Source: Biscogniauxia marginata (Eukaryota > Ascomycota > Sordariomycetes > Xylariales > Xylariaceae). Taken from it: 64,000 nucleotides of DNA. Position 1 is the stretch's first letter; every line of letters begins with the position of its first letter. Positions 1-14,033 of this stretch are shown piece by piece. The stretch covers positions 1,116,001 to 1,180,000 of the forward strand of contig MU404055.1 of the NCBI GenBank assembly GCA_022695795.1, written 5' to 3'. The notes under the pieces were generated by a model. That model saw only the letters and a program-made list of their open reading frames with translations. It searched no databases and was not told the DNA's origin. Position numbers and translations under genes: made by a program.

Positions 1-2539
<2,539 letters not shown>

Positions 2540-3902
2540 GGGATAATAAAAATATAGGATAAATATTCAATAAAATAAAACATTTTAACGAGAAAGGAAC
2601 AGAGAGAGAGAGAGACAAAATGATCAAGACAAAATTTTTAAATTTTAAAGACTCGGCATGGCATTTCTGTCGCCGCGAAGAAGTAAATATGTAGAAGAGG
2701 GTTTAAGGAATAGAAGTAGATAAGGGAAATCACTGGACAAGGAGCGTCGGGGAGGTTGGGGGGGGATGCTATTTGCAATTTTTATATGTTCCTTTTTTTG
2801 GTTTGGATGACATGCATATAGACTTGCCTCACTTTCAGTCAGCCCTGCATATGGTTTAGTTGTAGACGAGAGAAAAGGGGAAGGAGGTAGATGTTGTACT
2901 TATGCGTGCCCTTAAGAGAAAGACACTAAACGAACAAGAAAAGAAAAGTAAAAAACCTCAGAGACTATATAGAAAATATCCTCATATCGTGAATTCGCTG
3001 TACGTCTTGGAAGAGGGAAAAGGCCAACGGTGATACATATACATATATATATATATACCAAAACTGCAGAGGGCAGGGCAGAACAAGGCACTTTCAGCAA
3101 GTACCTCTAGTTATCAAGATTCTTACTGCTACTATCACTTTATTGAAACCATTTGTTCCCTCGATTTTCCCCTCCCCCAATCGCCTTTCTCCTTTCCTCT
3201 CTAGTAGATTTTCTTTTAACTCAAACATTATCAATTTGACACGGAATTCATACATTAATCAATCACACGCGCTCTCTTTTCTCTCTTGCCTCCCCTTCTT
3301 TCTTCTAGTTTTGGGGAAGGGGCCTGGGGGGTTTGTTTGCCCATGTATGTAAAACAAAATTAATGCTTGTCCGCTTCCAAAAGCATCATTCGGACTGCCG
3401 CTCCTATAGTAGCAGTAAAGAGAAAAAAAAAAGGAAAATAAGAAAAACAATCGACTGATGGCGGGTCACCTCAAGAGCGTGCTCTAGAAACTCCCGTGAA
3501 CCCACCCCCCTTTAATGTTCCATTTTATAATGCTAAGATAATCGAACTCCTTATCGACGCCGTCTTCCCTTTTCTTCCGTCTGTCTTTGTCCAGGATAAC
3601 CAAACACTTTTCTATGCAACATGCTAAAGGAAAAAGGAAAAAAAGAAGACACCTATTTGTAGAACCCGAATATGCCCAATCCAATGGCACCTACTATGTG
3701 GGGTTTTGAGGAGACTATTTTTTAAATTTCAAAGGCCGGTCGTTCAATCTCGTCTTTAAAAATACCCCATGTCGCTAAGAGGGGCCAAAAATCAACCATG
3801 ATGATGCTGTTCAAAAGCTGGGTGTAATCTCGAAAATAAATTGGTAAGATCTAGCGGCCGCCTGCAACGCATATTTCATCGGAATGACAAGGCAACATTC
3901 GC
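2540..3902. other. Convergent intergenic region between GLR1 and SOG2
   Basis: This holds the 3' flanks of two convergent genes. It contains an AG microsatellite (2601-2615), an AT-rich dinucleotide stretch (about 3037-3058) and several A or T runs suited to 3' UTRs. The short open frames here are low-complexity and show no family features. Confidence 0.6.
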
Positions 3903-6900
3903 CTAGAACGAGGGCTTGCCTCCACCGTTAAGCCTATAGGATATGGAGCCCGTCATCCCGTTGGGGCTTAGCATCGTGGAGGTACTTGGCCGCTGCTCGT
4001 CTGGAGTAGTAGTGGTTGTCGAAACCGAGTTTAGCGACGCCGAAGAGGTACTGTTCATTGTGTTTGTTCGGGACATTGATAGGCCACCCATAGAAATCAA
4101 TGCGTCGGCGCGCTCAAAGACATTGCCAGAGAAGGCATTGGCAAACGATGCGCTTTGTGGGGTTGACGGCACCGTCGCCTGTACTGCGGGACCAAGAGCA
4201 GCACTCTGAGGCGTCATCGGTAATTGTACTTGCGTGATGGTAGAGCTAGAGGAATAAGTGCTCGGCGAGTAGTGAGTGGGACCATCGGTGAAGTGCCCAG
4301 CCTGCCGAAGAAGGTACGCCCAGGGAGACGACATGATAAGTTGGTTGGTCTCCTTGACACTGATCTGAACCGGCCGAAGTCGAGTTCTGATATCGAGGGG
4401 TAGCTGGACTTGATCCATTGAGTATTTCAACCTACTTCCATACTCAGCCCACGAGTCGATAAAGCTTTTGCATAGACTCCAGAAAAAAGGATCAGTCCTG
4501 ACCCCAGGTTCCTTCAACTTGATCATCGATAGCCGGTTCTTTAAGATTTCTGTTTCCCGGATGGCGATGGTGCATTTAGCAATCAAGCCTCTCCAGCAAT
4601 TTATTATATGGTCTGGGGCTCGTTGGAACTCGGCGCTGCGTTTACCATTGTTGAACTGCATGTTAAAACTTGGAAGCATACGCATGACGAGATCTGTCGA
4701 CTTCTGTAATGACAAGAATATTTTCTCAAATAATCGTTCCTCCGCGGTATAGTCCACTGGGTAGCGCCCATCGGTGCTCGAGGCGAATGATTCACCAGAT
4801 CGTGGCGTTGCTGATGCCAACTGCGCACTTCGGCCGAGACCATTGACGAATGGGACGGGCACATCAGTCGTCACCCGGAGGCTGCTAGGATTATGGACGA
4901 AAGGCCCCGGGCGTGGCCGGCCGGGATAGCCAGGGCGTCCAGCTGTGGGCGTTACGGAGCTCTCGCGTGAGTGCGGCTTGATCGTGTCGTGAATTCCTGG
5001 CCGACGGGATCCCCAGCTGGGCACCCATCCGATGCAACCGGTTGTAAACTCGTTGGCAGTAACACGAAGCTCCATGATACTGTTGTATAGCAACATCATC
5101 ATTGTACGGATGTAGCGAGGATCACCGTTCCTGACGATGGTGTCCATGTTGCCCATCAGGAGAGTACAGACATGGCTATACGCGTTGATCAAAGTAAGAA
5201 CTGCTCTCTGAACATTCTCGTTCTCTCGCGGAGCATGCCCACCATTGTCAATACCAATCTCATGTCTTTGAATTTCCTGTTCTAGTTCTTCAACGTGGAC
5301 GTTCGTGTTGTAGAAAACGATTTCGAGGCTCGATCGTCTCGAAGTGCCATCACTCGTCAACCTCGTGAATAGCTGTATCATCGGGTGGATTTGAAAGATC
5401 GCGTAGAGAATGCCCTTAGCAGATTCGATAATAGGGTCGAAGACTTTGGATTCCCGGCGTTGCTCAGGTAGAACCGAGAGACGCCGCACATAGTTGGGCC
5501 GTTGTAGTAATGGCTCGGCTGGGCCGTTCGGGCTCACACTAGAGGAAGCGTTGGGATTTATGTTGCCGGTCATGGACGAGCCATGACTTAACCCGCGATA
5601 GTGGTGACTGAAACGGTTGTTGGCCTGGGTCTCATCCAAGGTTCCCAAATCACTACCCTTCTTCGACACAATGCCCATGCGCCTATGCCGTTCGGCTGGG
5701 CGTTCTGCTCTCGACGCTGCTAGCAATGTCTCGCTGTTGGACCGCAATCGCTCGTTCGGATTACCAATTGTTAGGGGCATTACAGTGGGCCTGCGTATAG
5801 CACTGTTTTGTTGGGAAAGGCCTCGGGCATGGGATCGAGAGGGTATCGGCGGCGGGGGCCGGACAACGGCCGGTGACCGAGGATCTGACACGTCGTTGCC
5901 ATTCACTCGAATGGGAAAGCGTCCGCTGACCACCCTCTTCATTGGCATCCGCGGTGTTTCTGTCCCGTCGTTGAAATCGTCCCCGCCATTCTCAGCGTCT
6001 TTTTCTCTCCCGTTCATATTTTGAGCGTGCTGCTTGAGGAATTTCTTGATGTGCGCCGTGACGGTCACCTCGGCTACCTCGTTCTCCTTCAGGAAGCCCT
6101 CGTTGGGAGGGCTGCTAGCCTGCACTTGGAGCACTTCTCTTGGTGGAAAGGTAATATTGTTTCCATCCAGCTTCAGCACTTGCAGCGACACCATATCAGC
6201 CAGGCAAAGCGGAAGTTCCTCAATCCGATTTTTCTGCACGGCAAGCACCTTAAGCGAGGCCAGTTTAGCAATCTCCGGGGGGAGGACGCGAATTCTATTC
6301 CGCCCAAGATCCAGAATTTCCAGAGACTTGAGGTCACACAGCTAAGGATGTGTCAGCTAACAGATAATTTTTTTGCTTGTTTGTTTGCCAGACGAGAATC
6401 AGGCGGAGGGGCTAATTTACCGCCAAGGGGAACTCCCGGATGTGGTTGTTCCTCACGTTTAGATACCGCAAAGACGTGCACTCTGAAAACCGGGCTGGAA
6501 ACGACGAGAGCTTGTTATGAGAAAGGGCCAACCTGCAATAGGGACGATGGCTTGTCAGTGGCGTACAGTGCGCAAGGGGCAAGTATGACAGGACGGACCG
6601 TTCCAATTCGTTCTTGATGATGTCTACCACCTCGTCTGGCAATGATTGAATGTTCATCCGGCTAAGGTCGATAGTGACCCCAGGCCTCAGTTCGTTGCTG
6701 ACACCACTGGCTTCGGCTGCTTGGCTCTCGTTGTCCTGCAGAGCGCTGTTCATGGCCTCCCTCGCGAGGGCGATGACCTGGGCCGAAGACAGGGGCGCAG
6801 ATGCCGACAATGTCGAGCCAGAACTGTTGGCGGATACATTGAACTTGTCAGGTATCGGAGGCGGAGGAGGAGGCATGTTGGCATTCGGAGGAGGCATTCG

Positions 6901-6996
6901 CCTGAAGCCTGTATTTGAATTTGTCGGTAAGCCTCTGGAGGTGGACGATTGGGGCGGAATGACCGCAGCGCCCATTCCACCTAAGGCGATGTTCAT
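3903..6996 (-). CDS. SOG2: SOG2-type leucine-rich-repeat protein of the RAM/MOR signalling network
   Basis: SOG2 proteins work with the NDR kinase Cbk1 (COT1), Mob2, Hym1, Kic1 and Tao3 in cell separation and polarised growth. Three exons (6996-6599, 6532-6421, 6341-3903) separated by introns of 66 and 79 bases give 982 residues. Evidence: a proline-rich N-terminus with a run of prolines, then leucine-rich repeats beginning IDLSRMNIQSLPDEV and continuing through LALSHNKLSSFP, LRYLNVRNNHIREFP, LEILDLGRNRIRVLPPEI and VLKLDGNNITFPP. Next come the SOG2-typical VTAHIKKFLKQHA helix, a long Ser/Pro/Arg-rich middle, and a conserved C-terminal helical region. The first intron is in frame and lacks a stop, so a single-exon reading would wrongly insert 22 residues between NELER and LALSHNK. 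The C-terminal tail is Ser/Thr-rich. Start chosen at the first in-frame ATG with good context. The family call is firm. Confidence 0.9.
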
Positions 6997-8557
6997 GGCT
7001 CTCGAGCCGGGAGAGAACCCGGGAGAATATATATGGTGTTACGACTAGGACTGGACAGGCTGTTGGGTGGATCGTTTCAGGGTAAAAGGCGTGTCGTCTC
7101 CGGAGCGGACGGAACTCCAATAGTTTTGCCGCCGTTTTTCTTTTTTTTTCTCTTAATCTTTTTTAGGGCAATTGCGATTGGGAGGTGATCATGATTTTGG
7201 AGTACATCATGAACAGTATTAAGACATGGGCATTGTATAGGAGGGTTGAGCTTGATTCTCCGAAGAAGAGGCAAAAGGGCGCGGGCGACTCGACTCGACT
7301 GTGTGGTTTCACCGTACGTTTTGGTGGTAAGACTTGGGTATCAAAGAAGGAAGAGCAGTGAGTGTTTCAACGACGAAATGTTTCTTGGCGGCGACGTCTA
7401 ACAAGTTGGATGTTGAAACACGTCGGGTCGAGGCGAGTTGCAACGATGTCGTAGGGCAATGCTCGTCCGGTTGGGTGCTGGCCGTGTAGAGGCGAGGCGG
7501 ATCCGAGCTGCACGATGCAAGGCGCAAGGCAGCAGAAAGGAGTTGTTCGTCTTTTGCAGTCTTTGTGTTGGAGAATTGAAGGGGATCTTTTTTTTGTCGC
7601 TGGGAGGAAGGGGTGTGTGGAGGACGGAAAGGGGATAGTGGAAGTGGGCCGAGTGGACGAAGCGGGCCGGGTGGGCGAATCAGACGCCGGTGGGGGTCTG
7701 CTTTGGGTGCTGTTGTGTCGTGTGTGGTGTCGCGGTGGAGATGCTCGATGGGGATACATCTCTGGTACACAGTACTTGCGTGCCGTCCATTGGCCCTCAG
7801 CTTTTCCAGCCTTCCCCAATTGATTCCTGCGCAGTAATAGTTGAGCGGTTGTCCATTTATCGGCCTATTATAGAGACGTGATGTGACGACCCTCGCCAGT
7901 CTTGGTGATGAAACGGTGAGACCGGCCTTCCTAGAGGCTCCCGCCTTCGTATTTTCTATTTCTGCTCTGCTGCCGTGCCTACCCTACCTACATGTAGGTA
8001 TTAGGCTTGGTCGTGTACGTACCGAGTACCTACTGTACCTTATAGCTGGTGGCGCCGTTTAAGGGGGCCGAGGGGGGTGGGACTATGGTAGTGCACAGAC
8101 CAGATGCCGACCCGACGCCTAACTTAGCGCTGCGGCCAGAGATGCAAGGCACGTTCTTTCCACGCGACAAGCGGAGCTGGCAAGCATTCCATCCTGGCTA
8201 GGTAGCCGACAGGGGATTGCTTTGGCTGTTTGTGACACCAGCCTAGCTGCCTACCTACAGGTGCGCTAGGAGATACAGTAGTCAGATAGGGGTGAGCCTC
8301 GATGTAGAAGTACAGTACAGGCACTTACTCACGTATTTTATACCTTATTTATACCTTATTAGGTCATTGCAACCACAGACTTGCAGATTGACTTGGCCGG
8401 ATCTAGACCAAGTAAAACCTTCGGCCTCCCGAAAACCGGTTCACGATCGATCCAAGATTGATTCCATTAGCCTAGAAGTAATCTAGATCTAGGACAGCCT
8501 CGACAATGCAAGTCCTAATGCAGGGGATACATAGGAAGAAATAAAAACTCAAAAAAG
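6997..8557. other. Divergent promoter region between SOG2 and RecQ helicase
   Basis: About 1.56 kb separates the divergently transcribed SOG2 and helicase genes. Overlapping open frames at 7300-7880 occur on both strands and are low-complexity; none resembles a protein family, and they probably reflect the GC-rich SOG2 leader. CCTACCTACATGTAGGTA-like words occur near 7980-8040. No RNA gene was recognised. Confidence 0.5.
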
Positions 8558-10068
8558 ATGCCGGGTCTCGCCAGGTCCAACTCATTTATTCTTCCCGATC
8601 TCGACTTCACCCTACGCCGCCAGTTCGGCAAATCAGGCTTCAGACCTTTCCAGAGGGAGATCATTCAAGCTGCTTTGGATGGCAACGATGTATTTGTCCA
8701 AGCAGCTACCTCATTTGGGAAGAGCCTCTGTTTCCAGCTTCCCGCAGTCGTGGATCAGGGTAGTATGTGTATCCCATCTTTGTCCTAAATTTTTACTTCC
8801 TTTCTAGTCTCTAAACTTGAACCACTCTAGTCACAATTGTCGTCTCGCCCCTCTTGAGTCTCATGATGAACCAGGTGGAAGCTCTCCGGGCGGCTGATAT
8901 CGACGCCAGCTCGTTGAACAGCAACACACCTCTTTCGGAGAGGGACCGTATCTTGAACGACCTCAAGACTGGCCACCCGCGGACTCGCTTGCTCTACGTA
9001 ACCCCAGAGCTTTGTGCCACAGATCGCTTCCGAGATAGGTTGAAGATAGTACACGAGCAACAAGAGTTAGCACGCATCGCTATTGACGAGGCACATTGCA
9101 TCTCAGAATGGGGTCATGATTTCCGCAAGGACTTCAAGCGGCTGTCGTGGTTTCGGGAGTCATTCCCCGACGTGCCCATCATGTGCTTGACTGCCACGGC
9201 CAACAACCAGGTACGGAACGATGTGCTTAACACGCTTGGCCTAGACCCAAACTCCGACCGTTTGAAGACTTTTACCATGACTGCCCATCGTCCGAATCTC
9301 CATTTCGAAATCCGCTTCACACGCGACGAGGACGACCGGCGATTAGATGATTTTGTACGGTGGATCCGAGGTGTATACCGGCGCAGAGAAGAAGATCCAC
9401 GAAGGAACGAGCTCACAGCGCTCGGCGAGAGACCCAGCAACGTCCCTGGGATTATTTATACCATGTCCCGCGACGAATGTGAGAATCTTGCCTCGCAGCT
9501 CCGGCAAGAAGGCATTGGCGCCCAGCCATTCCATGCCAAGCTTTCGAAAGATATCAAAGAGCAGACACTTGCCAAATGGGTTTCTAACGAGCCCGGCTAC
9601 GATATTATCGTGGCGACAACGGCCTTCGGCATGGGCATCGACAAGAACAATGTCCGCTTTGTAGTGCATTGGAGACTTCCCAAGTCATTTGAAGGGTACT
9701 ACCAAGAAGCCGGGCGGGCCGGACGTGACGGCAACGCCGCGTATTGTTTTCTCTACTACAGCCGCGAGGATAGAGACCGAGTCAGTAGCCTGGTGGTGCG
9801 CGATCGCCAGTCTTCTGGATCTAATTTCGGGGCGCGCGCGCAGAGCCTACAGGCGCTTGCCGAGTACTGCGAGAGCACCAACACTTGTCGACACAGGCTG
9901 ATCTGCAAATACTTTGGCGAAAATGACGCCCCGGCGTGCGACTATGCGTGTGACTGGCACAAGGACAGTGCAGATCTCCAGCGCCGGTTCTTACGAGGCC
10001 TCGCCAGCGAGGAGTGGGTCAGCACACAGAGAGAAGAAGGACTGTTAGAAGTAGATTGGGATGATTGA
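8558..10068 (+). CDS. Short RecQ-family ATP-dependent DNA helicase
   Basis: RecQ enzymes are 3'-to-5' DNA helicases that act in recombination and repair. Exons 8558-8759 and 8831-10068 (intron of 71 bases) encode 479 residues. Motifs in order: motif 0 FRPFQREIIQAA (about 28-39), Walker A region AATSFGKSLCFQLP (about 49-62), motif Ia VTIVVSPLLSLM, DEAH (153-156) within IDEAHCISEWGHDFR, LTATA (187-191), ATTAFGMGIDK, and motif VI QEAGRAGRDG (359-368). A zinc-binding region follows with Cys420, Cys426, Cys437 and Cys441 and a nearby WH. The protein ends soon afterwards, so a full winged-helix RQC domain and an HRDC domain appear absent. It is therefore not the large Sgs1/BLM-type fungal RecQ but a short paralogue. 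The Walker A loop reads TSFGKS rather than the usual TGGGKS. The class is certain; a specific orthologue is not assigned. Confidence 0.92.
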
Positions 10069-10435
10069 GTGGACGATTGCTCCGGGCGGCTTTGCGTGTG
10101 GGAATAGGTCCGATTCGTGCGTGTACGATTTTGCCAGTAGGTAATGTATCACAGAGTCAACGAATGAGGACGCTGTTGGGATCTGTTAATATGCGAGCGA
10201 TTCTGCAACCTCCCCCTCCAATCGTCGGCCGGCCAAGTCGACCCCGCATATGCAACGACCCTCAGCTGTCGATGAGCTGAGCTCCAGATCAGACATCGTC
10301 AGAGCCTTTTTGTCTCATTTGACCATATAATCCTACCTACTTGACTGGTAGCTACTCATCTTGGCATAGACCCTGAGGCTGCACTTCCAGCGAACCAGCG
10401 TTCTTTTTTATACTCAGAAACTCCCCTGAATTCAA
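10069..10435. other. Intergenic spacer between the RecQ and BLOC1S1-like genes
   Basis: A 367-base spacer between two genes on the same strand. It must hold the RecQ 3' UTR and the promoter of the next gene. No coding potential or strong motif is seen. Confidence 0.5.
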
Positions 10436-11644
10436 ATGTCTGCACCAGTAGCATCCTCGAGCGCCGCCGCGCCGCCGCGGCCGCCACCATCCAGTTCCTC
10501 CGCTACCGAGACCCATGGGACTAACTCGACGGCCTCGCCTCCGAGCAATGCGGCAACCGGCCCTTCCAGCCCGCGGGTCTCCTCGCCCACCTTTCTGCCG
10601 GTATCTTTCCGAACCCTGCCCTCCGGCTCGGCGTCGCGAACCACGACGTCTCCGCCAACGACAACCACCACCACTACAACCACCACCACTACCACCGAGG
10701 CGAGCACGACATCGGCCACGGGCGCCATGATCCTGAACCCGACGCTGCCCTCGCAGTCGACGCAGCTGCACATCGCGGAGGCGCGGGCGGCGCTCGTGGC
10801 GTCCGTGTCGAACATGCTGGACAGCGAGCTGCAGTCGCGCGCGAGCCTGCTGCACGCGAACGCGGCGGCGCTGACGCGGCAGGAGCGGGACGTGACGCGG
10901 GCGACCGACGGTCTCCGCCGCGAGAACGACAAGCTCGCCAAGGTGGCCAAGGACGCCGGCCGCAAGATCAAGGAGCTCGGCAACGTGCAGAACTGGGCCG
11001 AGGTCCTCGAGCGCGACTTCCTCATCCTCGAGGAGACGATGCGCCTCGTGAGGGATGGCGGCAGCAGCGACGGCGACGGCGACGATGGTGACGGCGCTGA
11101 TAACTGTAGCGTGTGCAGCGGGAGCTGCTTCTGCAGCTGGTCCGGCAGCGAGAGCCCCGGGAGCAGGAGTAGAAGTCGCGAGGGGAGCCGGAGAGGTAGT
11201 GTTGTCGGGGACCGAGGCGAAGCTAACAACAACATCAGTGATAAGACGGAGGTCAAGGCCAACGGCACCGCAGGGGACAAGGACGCAGCTAAAGATGTCG
11301 TCACTGCGAATGGCATCAACGCTCCTGCCCCGGTGTCCATCCCGAACAGCACCTCGAACGTGAAGGTCCTCGTCGACGGCGCTCTCGTCGAGAGCCTCGC
11401 CGAAGCCATGGCCACAGAGTTGCATGTAGGTCGACCTTCTACCGACGAGCCGGCGACCTTGGACAAGGGCAAGACGCCGCTCTCCGACCACCATGATGGT
11501 GATAATAATTATGATAATAATGATAATGGCCAGTTGGAGAAGGAGACGCAAAATGAAGTACTAGCTCCGTCGTCTCTGCCCAGGAGCGCCGCCCCCTCGA
11601 CTTCTTCCGGCGGCCAGGAAACCGTCAACGACAGCTACGGATGA
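10436..11644 (+). CDS. GCN5L1/BLOC-1 subunit 1-like protein with long low-complexity flanks
   Basis: The core at about residues 107-204 matches the GCN5L1 (BLOC1S1) family. It is a helical, coiled-coil-prone segment that ends in IKELGNVQNWAEVLERDFLILEE with the family's characteristic NV(Q/E)NWA signature. BLOC-1 subunit 1 acts in endosome and lysosome-related organelle trafficking; animal GCN5L1 also has a mitochondrial role. The single-exon frame gives 402 residues, much longer than the roughly 125-150 usual for the family. Residues 1-100 are Ser/Pro/Thr-rich with a poly-Thr run (about 75-86) encoded by an imperfect AC-rich repeat. Residues 205-402 are disordered, with DG repeats, an SRSRSRE segment and an Asn/Asp-rich patch near the end. 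An unrecognised intron near 11055 cannot be excluded, but no clear splice pair is needed. The domain call is good; the function of the tail is unknown. Confidence 0.8.
   Translation: MSAPVASSSAAAPPRPPPSSSSATETHGTNSTASPPSNAATGPSSPRVSSPTFLPVSFRTLPSGSASRTTTSPPTTTTTTTTTTTTTEASTTSATGAMILNPTLPSQSTQLHIAEARAALVASVSNMLDSELQSRASLLHANAAALTRQERDVTRATDGLRRENDKLAKVAKDAGRKIKELGNVQNWAEVLERDFLILEETMRLVRDGGSSDGDGDDGDGADNCSVCSGSCFCSWSGSESPGSRSRSREGSRRGSVVGDRGEANNNISDKTEVKANGTAGDKDAAKDVVTANGINAPAPVSIPNSTSNVKVLVDGALVESLAEAMATELHVGRPSTDEPATLDKGKTPLSDHHDGDNNYDNNDNGQLEKETQNEVLAPSSLPRSAAPSTSSGGQETVNDSYG
10655..10699 (+). repeat. Imperfect ACN trinucleotide repeat encoding poly-Thr
   Basis: An ACC/ACT/ACA-rich run inside the BLOC1S1-like gene encodes about 12 consecutive threonines. 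The mixed codons suggest an older or selected homopeptide rather than a fresh microsatellite expansion. Confidence 0.7.
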
Positions 11645-12145
11645 TGTTTGCAGGCTCATCCCGTCAGAAACGGTACATTATATGTGTGCGCGTGTGTGCG
11701 CGACGATAATAACAGTCATTTCCTTGCTGCAGACTAGCTGTATCGGATAGAACCACCAGCTTTTACGAGTCCACGACGTAAGTTATAATATATTTATATT
11801 CATACCAAATTTTTAATTTTCCAGGCGCGAGATATCAATCATACGGCGGCAGGCGAACATGGATGACACAACGGCGATAATAGTAATGATTATATTCTTT
11901 GATTCGTTATTAGGAGTCAGTCATATGACTCGATTTGTATGATATAATTTAACCAAGACCTCCTTCGTGATGCAGCAGCCCTATTCGTATACCATTCCAA
12001 GTCCTGCCTTGCTCATATGCATCTAACCATGCTTATTACTACCTATAAAAAAACCTTCCGGCAATAGTCTTCTATAGCCTCATGACGTGTGATAATTTCG
12101 AGCTTTCTATCCCATGAATGACCCTCCCTAGGGAGCTAGATAGTT
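11645..12145. other. Convergent intergenic region between BLOC1S1-like and TSC13 genes
   Basis: About 500 bases of A+T-rich DNA between two convergent genes, with AT runs near 11780-11815. No coding or RNA gene is seen; it presumably holds two 3' UTRs. Confidence 0.5.
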
Positions 12146-13229
12146 TCATAGTAGTCCGGGCAAGATGACAAATCGCTTCTTCTTGTACTTGTCGCCGAAC
12201 TGCTTGCGGTAGGCCTTCTCCTTGCCCCAGCCCCAGGTGTACATGAAGTAGGAGCCGATGGTGATGAAGAGGCCGAGCGAGGGGCTGCGGGTGACGAGGA
12301 TGACGCCGATCCAGGCGATGATCTCGAACATGTAGTTGGGGCAGGTGACGAGGTTGAAGCCGAGGCCGGTGGGGATCTTGCGGGCCGTCTCGCCGGGCTT
12401 GCGCAGCGTCGACAGATACCAGTGCACGTTGAAGTTGCAGACCTCGCCGAGGACGAACAGCGCGAGCCCCAGCTTGGAGAGCGGCGAGAAGCCGGACCCG
12501 TCGTCGACGAGGGCGGCGGGGGAGAAGGGCGCGTAGATCTCGGCGGCGCCGAGCAGGCCGGCGAAGACCCAGTAGAAGAAGGAGTTGCGCAGGATGTAGG
12601 CGGCGGGCATGGTGTTGGCGCTGAACTTGTGCACGAACACGGTCTCGAACTCGCGCTTCGCGAAGTGCGCCACTATCATGGCGAAGGCGGCCTTCTGCGT
12701 CGCCGAGAGCTCGCCGGCCGGGAGCACGGGCGCGGGGACGTAGCCCTGCAGGTAGGGGTACACGGCCGGGTAGATGTGGTTGCGGAGGCCGAGGAAGAGC
12801 GGGTGGAAGATGAGGGGCCCGAGGTATTCGGCCACGTAGACGAGCCGCCACGAGATCTGGGGGCCTGTACGGTGTAGTAGGTCTCAAGTCAGCGGTTTAT
12901 TCTCGTCACCAAATCATCACAGATTCCAATGGGAGGTTTTGGAAGCTGCCCCGGGGACATTTAATCATACCGAGATCCTTGACGAGTATCTCCCCGAGCC
13001 TCATGACGGGCTCCTGCTCGCGGAGCAGGGCCTTCCTGTCTTTGATGGTCTTCTTAGAGACCGGGTCGAAGATGCCAATGCGGTTGAAATCAGAGGTCCT
13101 GGTGGCACGGGCTATGGCACGCTTCGCATCCTCGACCGTGGCATCGTTCGGGAGTTCGATGGATGATGGCAGGCCCTTGAGGCCCTTACGGGACCTGCTG
13201 GTGACCTTCAAGCTGAGTCCGACGGCCAT
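12146..13229 (-). CDS. TSC13: Very-long-chain trans-2,3-enoyl-CoA reductase
   Basis: TSC13 catalyses the last, NADPH-dependent reduction of the microsomal fatty-acid elongation cycle and so supplies very-long-chain acyl chains for sphingolipids. Exons 13229-12971 and 12864-12146 (intron of 106 bases) give 325 residues, close to the family's usual 300-330. Residues 1-85 form a ubiquitin-like N-terminal domain (MAVGLSLKVTSRS onward) as in TSC13. The splice restores the conserved KDLGPQISWRLVYVAEYLGP block. The rest is a polytopic steroid-5-alpha-reductase-type membrane domain, with conserved segments VHKFSANTMP, NFNVHWYLSTLRKPGE, IPTGLGFNLVTCPNYMFEI and GWGKEKAYRKQFGDKY. The C-terminus KKKRFVILPGLL is basic then hydrophobic as in homologues. 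The protein is expected in the endoplasmic reticulum. The gene is divergent from the RING/TRAF gene with an 804-base shared upstream region. Confidence 0.95.
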
Positions 13230-14033
13230 GTTTGCTGCCGGGTTATCAGAACTACCTAGGTAGATACGGAACAGAGGGATGGCACAATTGAGCTTTGGAG
13301 AAGCAAGCTGGGTTACACTGCTAACATTCCCAATTGGAGAGGTCAGGTTCGTAATGGTTGCAGACGGTTTCCACGGGCACAAAACTTTCTTGTGTGTGGA
13401 AATTTGTTGAGTCCCCTGCAGCAACAATCTGGCAATTGACTATGCCGGGACCCACATTATACAGGTATCTACCTGCAGGGGTCAGCTGTCTCCCCGCAAA
13501 AAATAACAAGAGCTGACCGGGTAGCCGATCCCATGTCGTGATTGGCTAAATCCGTTCTGATAGATCCCGTTTCATGCATATACTTTTCAATTACGCTTCC
13601 AGCGTGCATTGTAGATTGACTCGCAAGAGCCTTTATCAGCTGGACATGTGATTTTGATTTCATTTTTGATTTCATGTCTGTTTGAGCTTGTTTCTTTCTT
13701 TCTAAAAGTGGGCCCCGGCTCTTCAACAGATTTCTTGTATGGAGTCACCTCTTGCACAATGTACATACAATATTCCATTACGCAAACATGACCTGATCCT
13801 TAATGCCCACACAACTATCTGTTATATGCATCAACCGAAGGCCCTCGTTTACCTACTCAAGATGGTGTCGCTCGGCTTATACCGATCCATAATTGCCCCT
13901 CGGCCGATACAACAACCAAACCTGGGGATGATCTTATTGGGATTCAATGTCACCATACTAAGTCGACGCAGTTGAGACTGATGGACCTTCATGCGTTACT
14001 TCGGTAGCATCTGCCAGAGACTGGTTATCAGCA
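13230..14033. other. Divergent promoter region between TSC13 and the RING/TRAF gene
   Basis: About 800 bases of A+T-rich DNA without convincing coding potential, assumed to carry both promoters. The open frames here are short and low-complexity. Confidence 0.5.

Noticed and set aside
10352..11551. Minus-strand frames of about 350-400 codons over the BLOC1S1-like gene
   Set aside because: Antisense shadows of a GC-rich, repeat-rich gene. The plus strand carries the recognised domain.
12072..12887. Arg/Pro/Leu-rich minus-strand frame over TSC13
   Set aside because: An out-of-frame shadow of TSC13, with composition typical of a shifted GC-rich frame.
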